Positions 31,505 to 40,107 of a stretch of 64,000 bases of DNA are shown piece by piece. The position numbers were made by a program, and so were the translations under genes. The notes under the pieces were generated by a model, which saw only the letters and a list, made by a program, of their open reading frames with translations, was not told the origin of the DNA and did no database searches. Within the stretch, counting starts at the first letter, position 1. Each line of letters begins with the position of its first letter. The DNA is from Beggiatoa leptomitoformis (GTDB taxonomy: Bacteria; Pseudomonadota; Gammaproteobacteria; Beggiatoales; Beggiatoaceae), in NCBI RefSeq assembly GCF_001305575.3, contig NZ_CP012373.2:2738261-2802260 (forward strand), read 5' to 3'.

Positions 31505-32113
31505 ATGAATGAACTACCGATTAATCGCTCGACATTGAAAGAAAATTTGCATAATGCAAATACTTGGATTCGTGGCGCGTGGATGCTACTTTTTATTATT
31601 GTTTATGAAATAGCGGCTTTTGTGATTGGCTTACTTGCTATCGTACAGTTTGTTTTGCTGTTGACAGCAGGCACACCCCATTCAACATTATTAAGCTTTA
31701 GCCAACGACTTAATGCTTATGTTTATCAGATAATTAATTATCTTATTTACGCGACAGAAGAGCGACCATTTCCTTTTTCAAGTTTTCCTAAAATGGAATT
31801 GCCCTCGTCTGTTATGTACGCAAATGCAACGCTGGATTTTAGTAATGCTCAACAATTTATCCGTAATTACCGCTTTTGGTTACGCGGGTGTTTTATGTTA
31901 GTATTTGCTTTAATTCATTTTTTTGTTTTAGAATACATTATGTACGGAATTATCTTTTTTCAATTTGGTTCTGTACTATTTGTTGCAACAGCAAATGAGG
32001 CATTAAAACAATTGGCAAAAAGCTTATGTGCTTATATTTATCAGATTATTAGTTATTTAACTTTTAATAGTGATGAAAAACCTTTTCCTTTTAGCCGTTT
32101 ACCTGCATTATAA
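31505..32113 (+). CDS. Membrane protein with two DUF4389-like domains
   Basis: 202 residues with an internal duplication: each half has two hydrophobic segments, then LNAYVYQIINYLIYATEERP or LCAYIYQIISYLTFNSDEKP followed by FPFS. DUF4389 proteins are usually single-domain; here two are fused in tandem. Function is unknown for the family. Located alone between the TerB-like and ArsR-like genes. Confidence 0.8.
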   Translation: MNELPINRSTLKENLHNANTWIRGAWMLLFIIVYEIAAFVIGLLAIVQFVLLLTAGTPHSTLLSFSQRLNAYVYQIINYLIYATEERPFPFSSFPKMELPSSVMYANATLDFSNAQQFIRNYRFWLRGCFMLVFALIHFFVLEYIMYGIIFFQFGSVLFVATANEALKQLAKSLCAYIYQIISYLTFNSDEKPFPFSRLPAL

Positions 32114-32149
32114 TGCACATCATTATCGCCTAGTTACAGGACATAGATT

Positions 32150-32518
32150 ATGTTACCTGAAGCGTTTTTTCATGCCTTATCTGATGAAACCCGTTTGCGT
32201 TGCGTTGCGTTGTTGCATCAATATGGTGAGTTGTGTGTTTGTGAATTAACTTACGCACTTGGATTAGCACAACCAAAAATTTCGCGGCACTTGGCTATTT
32301 TAAGAGCAACAAATGTGTTGCAAGATAGAAGAGCTGGGGTGTGGATACATTACAAGCTGCATGAAAAACTGCCAATATGGGCAAAAAATGTATTGTTTGA
32401 AACGCTTTGCGCATTAGAAACGCAACAGCCTTATCAGCAGGATAGGCAGAATTTATGTGATATGCCTAATCGTCCTACGATTGCATCACTATGTTGTACT
32501 GATAAGAAGATAACATAA
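32150..32518 (+). CDS. ArsR-family winged-helix regulator
   Basis: 122 residues: ALSDETRLRCVALLHQYGEL then CVCELTYALGLAQPKISRHL, with the ELCVCEL metal-binding box of ArsR-type arsenic sensors in helix 3 and a cysteine pair at the C-terminus (SLCCTDKK). It would leave DNA on binding As(III) or a similar metal. No arsenic genes follow; the next gene, overlapping by one base, is a lipoprotein, so the target may lie elsewhere. Confidence 0.85.
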   Translation: MLPEAFFHALSDETRLRCVALLHQYGELCVCELTYALGLAQPKISRHLAILRATNVLQDRRAGVWIHYKLHEKLPIWAKNVLFETLCALETQQPYQQDRQNLCDMPNRPTIASLCCTDKKIT

Positions 32519-32982
32519 TGAAATATATGCGCTATATTTTTTGTTTGGGCCTAAGTTTGTGTTTAAGTGCTTGTGCGACACTGTCATTAGAACCCCTTAC
32601 GCCAGAAATTAGTTTGATGGACATTAAAGTTACACAATTAGGCTTTTTCGAGCAAACCTTTGCATTACAGTTGCAAGTAAAAAATCCGAATGATTTCCCC
32701 TTACCAATAACAGGGTTACAATATAAATTAGAAATTAATGGCAGTGAGTTTGCAACTGGCAACAGTGGAACGAGTACGTTAATTCCTTCTTTAGGCAGTA
32801 AACTCATGACGGTTGAAGTGGTCAGCAATTTAAATCAAATTGTTGCCCAAATCAAAGATTGGAGTAAGGGACTATCGCAAACCGTAGATTATCGTCTTTC
32901 GGGGGGCATACGCTTGTCAGACTGGATGCCGTTATTGCCTTTTGAACGCGCAGGACAAGTGCCATTAACTATTAAGCGGTAA
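32518..32982 (+). CDS. LEA14-like (water-stress/WHy domain) lipoprotein
   Basis: 154 residues. Signal peptide with lipobox SACATL near residue 18, then a beta domain with LQLQVKNPNDFPLPITGLQY and LEINGSEFATGNSG, the N-P-N-x-x-x-x-P pattern of LEA type 2 proteins. The ATG overlaps the TAA of the ArsR-like gene. Exported, probably periplasmic or outer-membrane; its function in bacteria is not settled. Confidence 0.8.
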   Translation: MKYMRYIFCLGLSLCLSACATLSLEPLTPEISLMDIKVTQLGFFEQTFALQLQVKNPNDFPLPITGLQYKLEINGSEFATGNSGTSTLIPSLGSKLMTVEVVSNLNQIVAQIKDWSKGLSQTVDYRLSGGIRLSDWMPLLPFERAGQVPLTIKR

Positions 32983-33828
32983 TCACGCTGTTTGTCCTAG
33001 CGTTACCCGTTCTTGTTCTTCTAAATCAACGATTGTCGTTACACCACAAAAACCGTTTTGTTGCATCAATTCGCGCACAGCTTGTCCTTGATTATACCCA
33101 TGTTCTAGTAATAGCCAGCCCTTTGGTTTTAAGTATTGTTGACCATATTGGACGAGGTGACGAATATCAACTAGCCCGTCAATTCCAGCCGTTAAAGCAG
33201 TGATTGGTTCAAAACGAATATCTCCTTGTGTTAAATGTACATCGTTTTCTGCAATATAAGGCGGATTGGAAACCAGCATGTCCATAGAATGCGGCAATAA
33301 GGCTTGTAACCATGAGGCACAGATAAAAAAAACGTTATCAATTTTTAATCGGTGCGCATTTGCTTGGGCAACAGCTAACGCGATGGGTTCACGGTCTATT
33401 GCAAATACTTGCGCAGCAGGACATTCACGGGCGAGTGCTAAAGCGATTGCACCACTACCCGTGCCTAAATCAGCAATCATCGGTGTCGTTATTGTTACGA
33501 GATGTTTTAAGGCTTGTTCAACCAATGATTCCGTTGCGGGACGCGGAATTAACACCGCAGGAGAAACAAGCAAGTCTAAACTCCAAAATTCTCGATGCCC
33601 CGTTAAATAAGCAATCGGTTCGCCCTGTTGGCGACGACTGATTAACTGGTGAAAATAGTCATATTGTGTTGTTGACAGTTGGCGATTTGACCATGCAATT
33701 AAATAACTTCGTTGCACGCCTAATACTTGCGTCAATAGAATATCGGCTTCTAAGCGGGGGCTTTCTATTCCTGCCTGTTGCAATAGGGGTATTGCCGCCT
33801 GCAAGGCTTGCTGAATGGTATAATGCAA
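32983..33828 (-). CDS. prmC: Release factor glutamine N5-methyltransferase
   Basis: 281 residues. It methylates the GGQ glutamine of release factors RF1/RF2 with S-adenosylmethionine. Seen: N-terminal helical domain, GEPIAYLTGHREFWSLDLLV, IADLGTGSGAIALALA for SAM binding, and VSNPPYIAENDV with the NPPY catalytic motif. The start is a TTG at 33828 with GAGGAAT upstream. Usually near prfA; here it stands between a lipoprotein and lptE in divergent order. Confidence 0.94.
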   Translation of the reverse strand: MHYTIQQALQAAIPLLQQAGIESPRLEADILLTQVLGVQRSYLIAWSNRQLSTTQYDYFHQLISRRQQGEPIAYLTGHREFWSLDLLVSPAVLIPRPATESLVEQALKHLVTITTPMIADLGTGSGAIALALARECPAAQVFAIDREPIALAVAQANAHRLKIDNVFFICASWLQALLPHSMDMLVSNPPYIAENDVHLTQGDIRFEPITALTAGIDGLVDIRHLVQYGQQYLKPKGWLLLEHGYNQGQAVRELMQQNGFCGVTTIVDLEEQERVTLGQTA

Positions 33829-33864
33829 AATAATTCCTCAAATAAATTCTGAAATAACGACATC

Positions 33865-34404
33865 ATGTTAAAGTCTTTCACGTTATATCGTCAATTATTT
33901 AATTTATTAACAATAGTTTGTCTTGGTCTTTTCCTGACAGCTTGCGGCTTTCAATTGCGCGGTACAATCGGTTATCCGATGACAACCACTTATTTACAAT
34001 CAGAAAATGCTAATCGTATTACTGCGGAGGTGATGCGCTTATTACAAGATAGTCAAGTCACTATCACCGCAAAACCTGAAGAAGCACAAATGCTGGTTAT
34101 TTTGCGTAATGAAATCATTGAACGACGAGTGTTATCTGTTTCCGCAGTAACGGGGCGTTTAGAAGAGGTGGAACTAAACTTTCGGGTGGAATTAGAAGTA
34201 CAAAACCCTAAAGACAGAAGCATTTTGCAAGATAAGCAAGTCATTAGTTTATTAAGGGATTATAGTTTTGATGAGACGGCTGTATTAGCGAAAGATACTG
34301 AGGAACAGGTAATAAAAGAAGATATGTTTCGTGATGCAACTGCGCAAGTTTTACGGCGGCTACAGATGCTAAAACTGTCGGCAGTATCAAATAAAGAAAA
34401 ATAA
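33865..34404 (+). CDS. lptE: LPS-assembly lipoprotein LptE
   Basis: 179 residues with a lipoprotein signal ending LTACGFQLRG, the typical LptE start (CGFxLRG). The mature part has beta strands with LQSENANRITAEVMRLL. It plugs the LptD outer-membrane translocon. Normally between leuS and holA; here its 3' end is followed at once by transposon debris, so the usual neighbour has been displaced. Confidence 0.88.
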   Translation: MLKSFTLYRQLFNLLTIVCLGLFLTACGFQLRGTIGYPMTTTYLQSENANRITAEVMRLLQDSQVTITAKPEEAQMLVILRNEIIERRVLSVSAVTGRLEEVELNFRVELEVQNPKDRSILQDKQVISLLRDYSFDETAVLAKDTEEQVIKEDMFRDATAQVLRRLQMLKLSAVSNKEK

Positions 34405-34508
34405 AGCGTCATGCTAAAGAAGTGGGGATTTATCTAATGAAATAGATAATAACCCCTGTAATTTTCTATTTTCCTAGAGCCTGTCATCAAATAAGAAGGG
34501 TTAAAGGT

Positions 34509-34841
34509 TCAAGCTAAAAGAATCAAGGTAGAAGCCAAATAAACCCCACTTAAGAAATTCCTAGCGCGTTTATCATATCGTGTAGCTATTGCACGATATT
34601 GCTTTAATTTACCAAAGAAATGCTCGATTAAATAACGTGCCTTATAAAGAGCTTTATCATAATCAGGTGGATTTAAACGATTTTTCCTGAACGGAATCAC
34701 AGGTTCTATGCTTTTCTGTTTTAAAACATCTCTAACCCGTTCATCAGCATCATAAGCCTTATCAGCCAATAAAGCGTTTGCCTTTATCTGAGGAATAAGA
34801 GCATCAGCCCCTTCAAGGTCGCTTGCCTGTCCCGCAGTCAA
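34509..34841 (-). CDS. IS5-family transposase, OrfB part
   Basis: 110 residues holding the second half of the DDE domain: LLADKAYDADERVRDVLKQK with the middle Asp, PVIPFRKNRLNPP, and KARYLIEHFFGKLKQYRAIA with the catalytic Glu, then TRYDKRARNFLSGVYLAS. It joins OrfA through a shift at nine T residues (34840-34848): one extra T gives NPTLFFLTAGQASD. The ATG at 34841 would not normally be used. Confidence 0.85.
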   Translation of the reverse strand: MTAGQASDLEGADALIPQIKANALLADKAYDADERVRDVLKQKSIEPVIPFRKNRLNPPDYDKALYKARYLIEHFFGKLKQYRAIATRYDKRARNFLSGVYLASTLILLA

Positions 34842-35257
34842 AAAAAAAGGGTCGGATTGCCCAGTGCGTCAACAACGGAGTTAATCTTGGTACTTAAACC
34901 CCCTGCGCTACGTCCAATGGCTTCATCTGCGCCACCACCACTACTATGTTGATGCGCTCTAACTATTGTGCTGTCTATCATGGCATATTCATTATCGGCA
35001 TCGGCACTTAGTATCTTGAAAACACGTTCCCAGACACCTTTCTTAGACCAACGACTGAAGCGGGTATGGACGACACGGAAATCACCAAAGCGTTCGGGGA
35101 GGTCGCGCCAAGGAATGCCACTGCGATAACGGAATAGAACAGCATCAATAAACAAGCGGTTATCTTTAGCCGTCATCCCGACATGTCCTTTACGCCCAGG
35201 GAGTAGCGGTTCTAGTTTTGACCATTGTTCATCGGTTAAGGCATAGCGACGACTCAT
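34838..35257 (-). CDS. IS5-family transposase, OrfA part
   Basis: About 139 residues from the ATG at 35257 (AAGGA 9 bases upstream): RRYALTDEQWSKLEPLLPGR, FIDAVLFRYRSGIPWRDLPE, and MIDSTIVRAHQHSSGGG with the first catalytic Asp. It ends at a T9 run with a stop in frame 0; a -1 shift there produces the full transposase with OrfB. This is the usual IS427-group arrangement rather than decay. Confidence 0.85.
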   Translation of the reverse strand: MSRRYALTDEQWSKLEPLLPGRKGHVGMTAKDNRLFIDAVLFRYRSGIPWRDLPERFGDFRVVHTRFSRWSKKGVWERVFKILSADADNEYAMIDSTIVRAHQHSSGGGADEAIGRSAGGLSTKINSVVDALGNPTLFF

Positions 35258-35497
35258 TGTTTTATCCTTGGCGATATCTGGGTATATGATTATAATATAA
35301 CATTTTTTACTATTTGATGACACGCCCTAGAGAAAGACAAGGTTTTCCTCACTAAGCGACTAACACACGGTCTTAACATGTTATTAAATCGCTCAATGCG
35401 TTGCTTGCAGCTAGGACAATTTAGCATTTTAGTAGTTTTTCTATTTCTTCAGTTTAATAGTACTGCTTTTTTAGCACGGCCATTTTTCTTAGTCGTA

Positions 35498-36686
35498 TTA
35501 ATCAATTCTAATGGGCATGGCTCGACTGGCAAATTTTGCAATCACAAAATACCAAAACCCTTTTTGCAATAAGTTACCAAAAATAATGGCTAACGCTAAG
35601 AAAATAATGCTGAATTGATAGCTTTTGAAGGTATTCCATAATACATCATTAATATTGACGAGTGTGTTTAAAGGTGAGAATTGAGCAATGCCACCTGTTT
35701 TTAGTTTTTCTAGTCGATTTTTTTCATTAATAGTTTGTTGCTCTTGTATTGTTAATGTGTTTTTTGTCGCAGTCAGTTGTTGATGTTTATCGAGCCAATC
35801 ACGGCTAAACGGGTTTTTTATCCAATATGGTTCTGTTTTTTTAAGCTCAATAAGTTCACGATCAACCGTTTTAGCATTGTTTTTTAACAGGGTTAGTCGT
35901 GTGTCAAGAGCCGCTATTTTTTGTTGCAGTTTGGTGCTGTCATTGGAATAGGTCAACTCATTTTGTAAGTGTTGTATAACAGTTGCTTGTAGGACTTGTG
36001 TAAGAAGTAGTTCTTCTTTTTCGTTTTTTAAGGCATTAAACCTATCATCTACCCTCGTTTTCTCGTTATGCCAATGGTAGTAAGCAACTGTATTTAGCGG
36101 ATTAGCGGGGTTAGGGCGTGATTCCTTCAGTCGTGTTAATTTGGCATCAACTACTTTAATTTGTTCGTTTTTTGCATTTAAAGCCTGTTGTGTTGCTTTT
36201 TGTGCTTCTTCTGCTTTATGTAATCTGTTGGCTAAATCATCTTTTATCCATTGTTCCTGCATATTATGTTCATCAGCTAAGTGTTGATTACACATTGCAA
36301 CACTTTCATCAAATTCGGTAATTAATTGATTTTGTTTTTTTTACAAAGGTGTGTTCTGCCGTTTTCCACAAGTAATAATCTATAGGACTTAGAAAGGGAT
36401 TAGGGGCTTGTTGGCGTTGTAAAAAATCTTGGCTGGATTGCTGTAACTGTTGTCCTGCGATTGACATTTCGGTGCAGACAACTTGCAACTGTGGGTCATT
36501 AAAGGCAATAGCGGGAATTTTTTCGAGAATTTGTTGGGTTTGCACGGTAAGTGGTGGTAAATTTTGTATGTCTAGTGTTATAACCCATTGACAAAAAGCA
36601 GTTACAATAACAAAAGCAAGAGATATGGCAAGAAACGCAAAGACTTTATAAATAATCCAACCAAGAATATCGAAAATGAGCTGCAT
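35498..36686 (-). pseudogene. Frameshifted coiled-coil membrane protein (paralogue of 37560-38846)
   Basis: Two adjoining frames make one gene. The first starts MQLIFDILGWIIYKVFAFLA (ATG 36686, matching the paralogue's start) and ends FVKKTKSINYRI; the second continues KKQNQLITEFDESVAMCNQ and runs through a long coiled coil to a C-terminal membrane segment (IIFLALAIIFGNLLQKGFWY, then FVIAKFASRAMP). The break is one extra A in an A8 run at 36335-36342. It may be a true mutation, slippage-tolerant, or a read error. Function unknown for both paralogues. Confidence 0.75.
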
Positions 36687-36767
36687 AGTGTGAAATCCAT
36701 TGTCGCCTATTTTTATGTGGCAAAATGCTACCACAATAAATGTTTATTTTTTAGATAAATAGCCTAT

Positions 36768-36785
36768 CCACCTTTAGAAAGGTGG
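36768..36785. repeat. Short perfect hairpin
   Basis: CCACCTTT and AAAGGTGG pair perfectly around AG, in the gap after the AIM24-like gene. On the minus strand it is followed by an AT-rich but not T-only tract, so terminator function is uncertain. Confidence 0.5.
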
Positions 36786-36831
36786 GGCAATGAAGCATGA
36801 ATCTGTAAATTCTAATATTGACCATAAGCTA

Positions 36832-37542
36832 TTAAAAACCTAATACTTTTCCAATAATTGTCATAAAGTTATTAACTATACGCATGAATGGATTAGCATT
36901 TGCTAATGCGATGAGTTCGTTAGACACCGTTGCTTGACGAATGACAATGCCATCACCCATAAAGTGATAATCAAACAAGGCTTCTTTCTCACGATAATAG
37001 CCCCAAAATGTTTCGTTACGAATCGTGGTGAAAGTTAAATTAGCCTGACTTCCTATTAATGCGTGTTGGTCAACACGAACTCTTTTTTGGGGTTCAACCC
37101 TCTCCAAGCTAATTCCTCCTTGACCATAAACATAAATTGTTCCCGTCCCGTAAAAAATAATATAACGTAATCTGCCTGTTACCCAACTATGCAAGCGATT
37201 TAATATCCAGCGGGTTTTTATATGAACATCGCCACGCGTAGCAATAATATACTTAGGATGTAAAACAACGGCTTTATGCTCACTCAACTCTATACTAATG
37301 ATATGTTTATGAGAGTCTTGTTTAGAACCTAATGTAATACAAGCTTCTGCTACTTCAGCAGGTAAATTTAATGCCTGCATTTCCTTTAAATTAGCAACAT
37401 AGCTCAATAATGGGTAACGATAAGACCATAAAAAACGTGTTCTTTTAGTAACCTCAAGTGGACAATATTGTAACCAACCTAAATGGATAAATAAGGTTTC
37501 TGTCGGTTTTAAACTAACGTTTACTGTGTGACCACCTTGCAA
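36832..37542 (-). CDS. AIM24-like protein
   Basis: 236 residues from a TTG at 37542 with AGAGG 7 bases upstream; the longer frame from 37626 would overlap the gene before it by 67 bases. The beta-rich pattern resembles the AIM24/TIGR00266 fold: RYIIFYGTGTIYVYGQGGIS, VRVDQHALIGSQANLTFTTI and HFMGDGIVIRQATV. AIM24 relatives are trimeric-barrel-like proteins of unclear function. It lies between two paralogous membrane coiled-coil genes, 17 bases after the intact one, suggesting a shared function. Confidence 0.55.
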   Translation of the reverse strand: MQGGHTVNVSLKPTETLFIHLGWLQYCPLEVTKRTRFLWSYRYPLLSYVANLKEMQALNLPAEVAEACITLGSKQDSHKHIISIELSEHKAVVLHPKYIIATRGDVHIKTRWILNRLHSWVTGRLRYIIFYGTGTIYVYGQGGISLERVEPQKRVRVDQHALIGSQANLTFTTIRNETFWGYYREKEALFDYHFMGDGIVIRQATVSNELIALANANPFMRIVNNFMTIIGKVLGF

Positions 37543-37559
37543 TTTAACACCTCTTGTTT

Positions 37560-38846
37560 TTAGTAGTTTTGTAATACTTGTATGGGACGTGTATGACTGG
37601 CTAACTTCGCAACAATAAAATACCAAAAAGCTTTTTGCAGATAATTACCAAACATAATAATAAACACAAGCATAAAAATACTACTGGTAAATATTTGGTA
37701 TGTTTTCCAAAATAAATCATTATTATTTAATGGATTAATGATTTTTAAGAGTTGTTGTGAGCCTTCACTAACAGTTTGTTCAAGCATACTTTCTTCTTTT
37801 GCTAATTTCTGGCGTTGTTCCCGTAACATGTCTAATTCTGCAATCAATGCGTTTTGTCCCTTTAACTCGCTACGAAGTTGTTTTATTTTTTCTGTTAGTT
37901 CGGCGATTTGTGTGTCAATTAGGGGAAAAACTGTTTTACGTTTTTCGTTCTCGGAAATAATTGTTGCGCTAGTTTGCTCAAGTCGTATCTTGGCATTAAT
38001 CAAATCACCATACTGCTGACGCATCGTATTTAACTCCATGCTCATTGTATTAAGGGTTCTTTCCCAACGGCGATGCTCAAGAAACTCAAGTATTGAATGC
38101 GGTTCTATTCTTTTAACCTTATTTATCTCGTTATTAGACCCTTCAATTTTATTAGCTAAATAGGCAATTTCTTTTTCCCATGCTTTTAAAGTTTCGTGAT
38201 GTTGCTCATTTTCCTGAGAAGTATTGGCAATAATAATCTCATGTTTTACTTTCTCGTTGGCTAATGCTTGACGTTCGGTACGTAATGCCTCCAATGTTTT
38301 AACCCGTTGTCCGTTTGAATCACCCGAGCTATTAATGCTTACACGTATATTTTTAATTTTTTCAGTTAACACTTCAATTTGTACGTTAATTAACTGTACT
38401 TTTTCTTGATTAACTTTTTGCTGTTGGGATAATATTTTATTACATTCATCTGTTTGCTGATTAAAGCTTGAAATAAGTTCATTTTGTTTCGTAACAAAAA
38501 TTTGTTCCCCTTTTTTCCATAAAAAGTAATCAATAGGATGTAAAAAAGGATTTGGTGGTTCTATTTGTTGCAAGAATTGTTTTGTCGTTTGGTCTAAACG
38601 ATGAGCAATATCAGAAGCGGTGGCACACGCACCTTTGAGGAATGAAATCCCTGTATGATTTAGCGTTACGGTGATTGGCTCATTAATCTGTACAATTTGT
38701 GCTGACAGTGTTGGCAAATCTTGCGAATAGATTATATTGTTTGCCTGTTGATAAAGAAAAGTCATTGAAAAAAATAGAATAGAAATAAAAATAATAATAA
38801 AGCTTTTATATATTAACCAAGCAAGAATATCAGTAATCAATTTCAT
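37560..38846 (-). CDS. Coiled-coil protein with N- and C-terminal membrane segments
   Basis: 428 residues: a membrane segment near 10-32 (YKSFIIIFISILFFSMTFLY), a conserved stretch PPNPFLHPIDYFLWKKGEQI near 98, about 250 residues of coiled coil and a C-terminal membrane segment (FMLVFIIMFGNYLQKAFWYF). The same order and motifs (PNPFLSPIDYYLWK, LQKGFWYF) are in the broken copy at 35498-36686, so the gene was duplicated. Both ends in the inner membrane would hold the coiled coil as a loop. Function unknown. Confidence 0.7.
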   Translation of the reverse strand: MKLITDILAWLIYKSFIIIFISILFFSMTFLYQQANNIIYSQDLPTLSAQIVQINEPITVTLNHTGISFLKGACATASDIAHRLDQTTKQFLQQIEPPNPFLHPIDYFLWKKGEQIFVTKQNELISSFNQQTDECNKILSQQQKVNQEKVQLINVQIEVLTEKIKNIRVSINSSGDSNGQRVKTLEALRTERQALANEKVKHEIIIANTSQENEQHHETLKAWEKEIAYLANKIEGSNNEINKVKRIEPHSILEFLEHRRWERTLNTMSMELNTMRQQYGDLINAKIRLEQTSATIISENEKRKTVFPLIDTQIAELTEKIKQLRSELKGQNALIAELDMLREQRQKLAKEESMLEQTVSEGSQQLLKIINPLNNNDLFWKTYQIFTSSIFMLVFIIMFGNYLQKAFWYFIVAKLASHTRPIQVLQNY

Positions 38847-39000
38847 GATTCAGAACCTTAAAATAACCTAAACTCATGCAGAATAAGTGATTGTATCAAT
38901 AATATAAATATTTTTGTGGCTTTTTAAGTATCTGCTTTAATTTACAAATACTACTACGCATTGATTTTAATAGCATAACTTCAATAGGATAGCATTTTTT

Positions 39001-39567
39001 ATGTTAAAAAAACTACTTAGTATTCTCATCTTTTTCAGCGTAATACCAACAACAGGGGCGACAGAACAATTTAACACCACGACTTGTCGTCATGGTGAAA
39101 AAACGCTTTATGGTAAGGCGAAAAAAGTGGAGAGTTTTGCGGATATTAAAGTGCAGTTAGTAAACAGTTTTGCCGATTTAGATGTCAATATCGTCAATAA
39201 TTCCCCTAATCATTGTGGCGAATGGCAGTGGGTGACGGGGTCGGCTGATTTTACTGTACAGTTTGTTGATAGTTTTCCTGATATAAAAATTCGTTATACA
39301 GGAGAGATAAAGCTGGATGATGTTAATTGTATGTATAACGGCAAATTACTATATGGGAAAGTGAAAAAAGTAGATAGTTTTCCAGATATTACCGTTCAAG
39401 AAGTCACTGCATTTCCTGATTTGCGTGTGCAGTTTGTAGAAGCCTTTCCTGATAGTTGTGGTAAATGGCAATGGGTTGAAAGCTTTCCTGATTTTACGGT
39501 ACAGTTTGTCACGAGCTTTCCACAATTAAAAATCCAATTCGTTACTGCTTTTCCCGGTAATCCTTAA
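39001..39567 (+). CDS. Secreted protein with two SFPD-type repeat domains
   Basis: 188 residues with a signal peptide ending about residue 21 (TTGATEQ). The mature part is a tandem duplication: each half has C, LYGKxKKVxSF, CGxWQWV and CxxxG elements and short units such as SFPDFTVQFV and AFPDLRVQFV recurring every 10-11 residues. The spacing suggests a small knotted or solenoid beta fold; the composition resembles proteins described as 7(1) septoil-knot domains, which I offer as a hypothesis. AGGATAG precedes the ATG. Role unknown. Confidence 0.65.
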   Translation: MLKKLLSILIFFSVIPTTGATEQFNTTTCRHGEKTLYGKAKKVESFADIKVQLVNSFADLDVNIVNNSPNHCGEWQWVTGSADFTVQFVDSFPDIKIRYTGEIKLDDVNCMYNGKLLYGKVKKVDSFPDITVQEVTAFPDLRVQFVEAFPDSCGKWQWVESFPDFTVQFVTSFPQLKIQFVTAFPGNP

Positions 39568-39592
39568 TTAAGAAAATTAGTAGCTTGTTATT

Positions 39593-40084
39593 TTAAGTGT
39601 TTCGTGTGAGCAATAAAGGGAGTGATTTTTTAATTAACCCTTCTAAATAAGTAAAATCAGGTAGCCACGCATTTTTTAAGTGGTCTTTTTCTGCTAATTG
39701 CACACCAAAAATCAAACCCTTGCGTTTTTCTTCATACGGATTAAGCAAGTCTTCAGGCTTAACCGATAGTGCTTGCGGTATATCCGTTGCTAAAAATGCG
39801 TAAAAAGGCAACATTTGTGGGGCTTCTAAACCATAAAGCACAACAATGCGGTAATTATTAGAAATATTAACCGTAGGCAATGATAAGGCTGTATTAATAG
39901 ATAAAACAGGCACTTTCTGCTCACGCCATTGTATTGTTCCTAATAGCCATTCTGGCTGTGTATCCGCAACAGGTGTCGGTGATGTATAAGGTGTAACTTC
40001 GGCAACTAACGTGCTTGGCAGTAAAAAACAGCCGCTGCTGATGGGCACAAGTAAACTGCGTACAACATTTTCATTAACAGACAT
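39593..40084 (-). CDS. chpC: CheW-domain protein ChpC-like
   Basis: 163 residues with the CheW layout: LLVPISSGCFLLPSTLVAEV, WLLGTIQWREQKVPVLSINT and RIVVLYGLEAPQMLPFYAFL. In the Pil-Chp system a second CheW protein (ChpC) links further receptors to ChpA. Last gene of the cluster, 23 bases after chpA. It would act at the cytoplasmic face of the membrane with ChpA and PilJ. Confidence 0.8.
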   Translation of the reverse strand: MSVNENVVRSLLVPISSGCFLLPSTLVAEVTPYTSPTPVADTQPEWLLGTIQWREQKVPVLSINTALSLPTVNISNNYRIVVLYGLEAPQMLPFYAFLATDIPQALSVKPEDLLNPYEEKRKGLIFGVQLAEKDHLKNAWLPDFTYLEGLIKKSLPLLLTRNT

Positions 40085-40107
40085 TCGGTTGTTCTCCAGT
40101 TTACAAA

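Larger units (their letters stand above)
34479..35326 (-). mobile_element. IS5-family (IS427-like) insertion sequence
   Basis: 848 bp with 16-bp imperfect inverted ends (AGCCTGTCATCAAATA left; GGCGTGTCATCAAATA as complement of the right), 14 of 16 alike, flanked by CTAG on both sides (34475-34478 and 35327-35330). It codes a two-frame DDE transposase on the minus strand. Inserted into an older IS1 remnant. Confidence 0.85.
34407..35481 (-). mobile_element. Internally deleted IS1-type remnant, split by a nested IS
   Basis: Left part 34407-34478 matches the left end of the IS1 at 2451 (GCTAAAGAAG, then AATTTTCTAT). After the nested IS, 35327-35400 continues with GAAAGACAAGGTTTTCCTCA, like 2526-2545, and then jumps to the other end of the element (GACAATTTAGCATTTTAG, TTTAGCAC). 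Most of both transposase frames is gone. It abuts the lptE stop codon. Confidence 0.8.

Noticed and set aside
30880-34400. Search for a second tRNA-His end (attR)
   Set aside because: No stretch resembling GTTCGAGTCCCATCGTTC was found by eye.
35378-35572. Plus-strand frame of 64 codons
   Set aside because: Formed across IS1 debris and the end of the membrane coiled-coil pseudogene.
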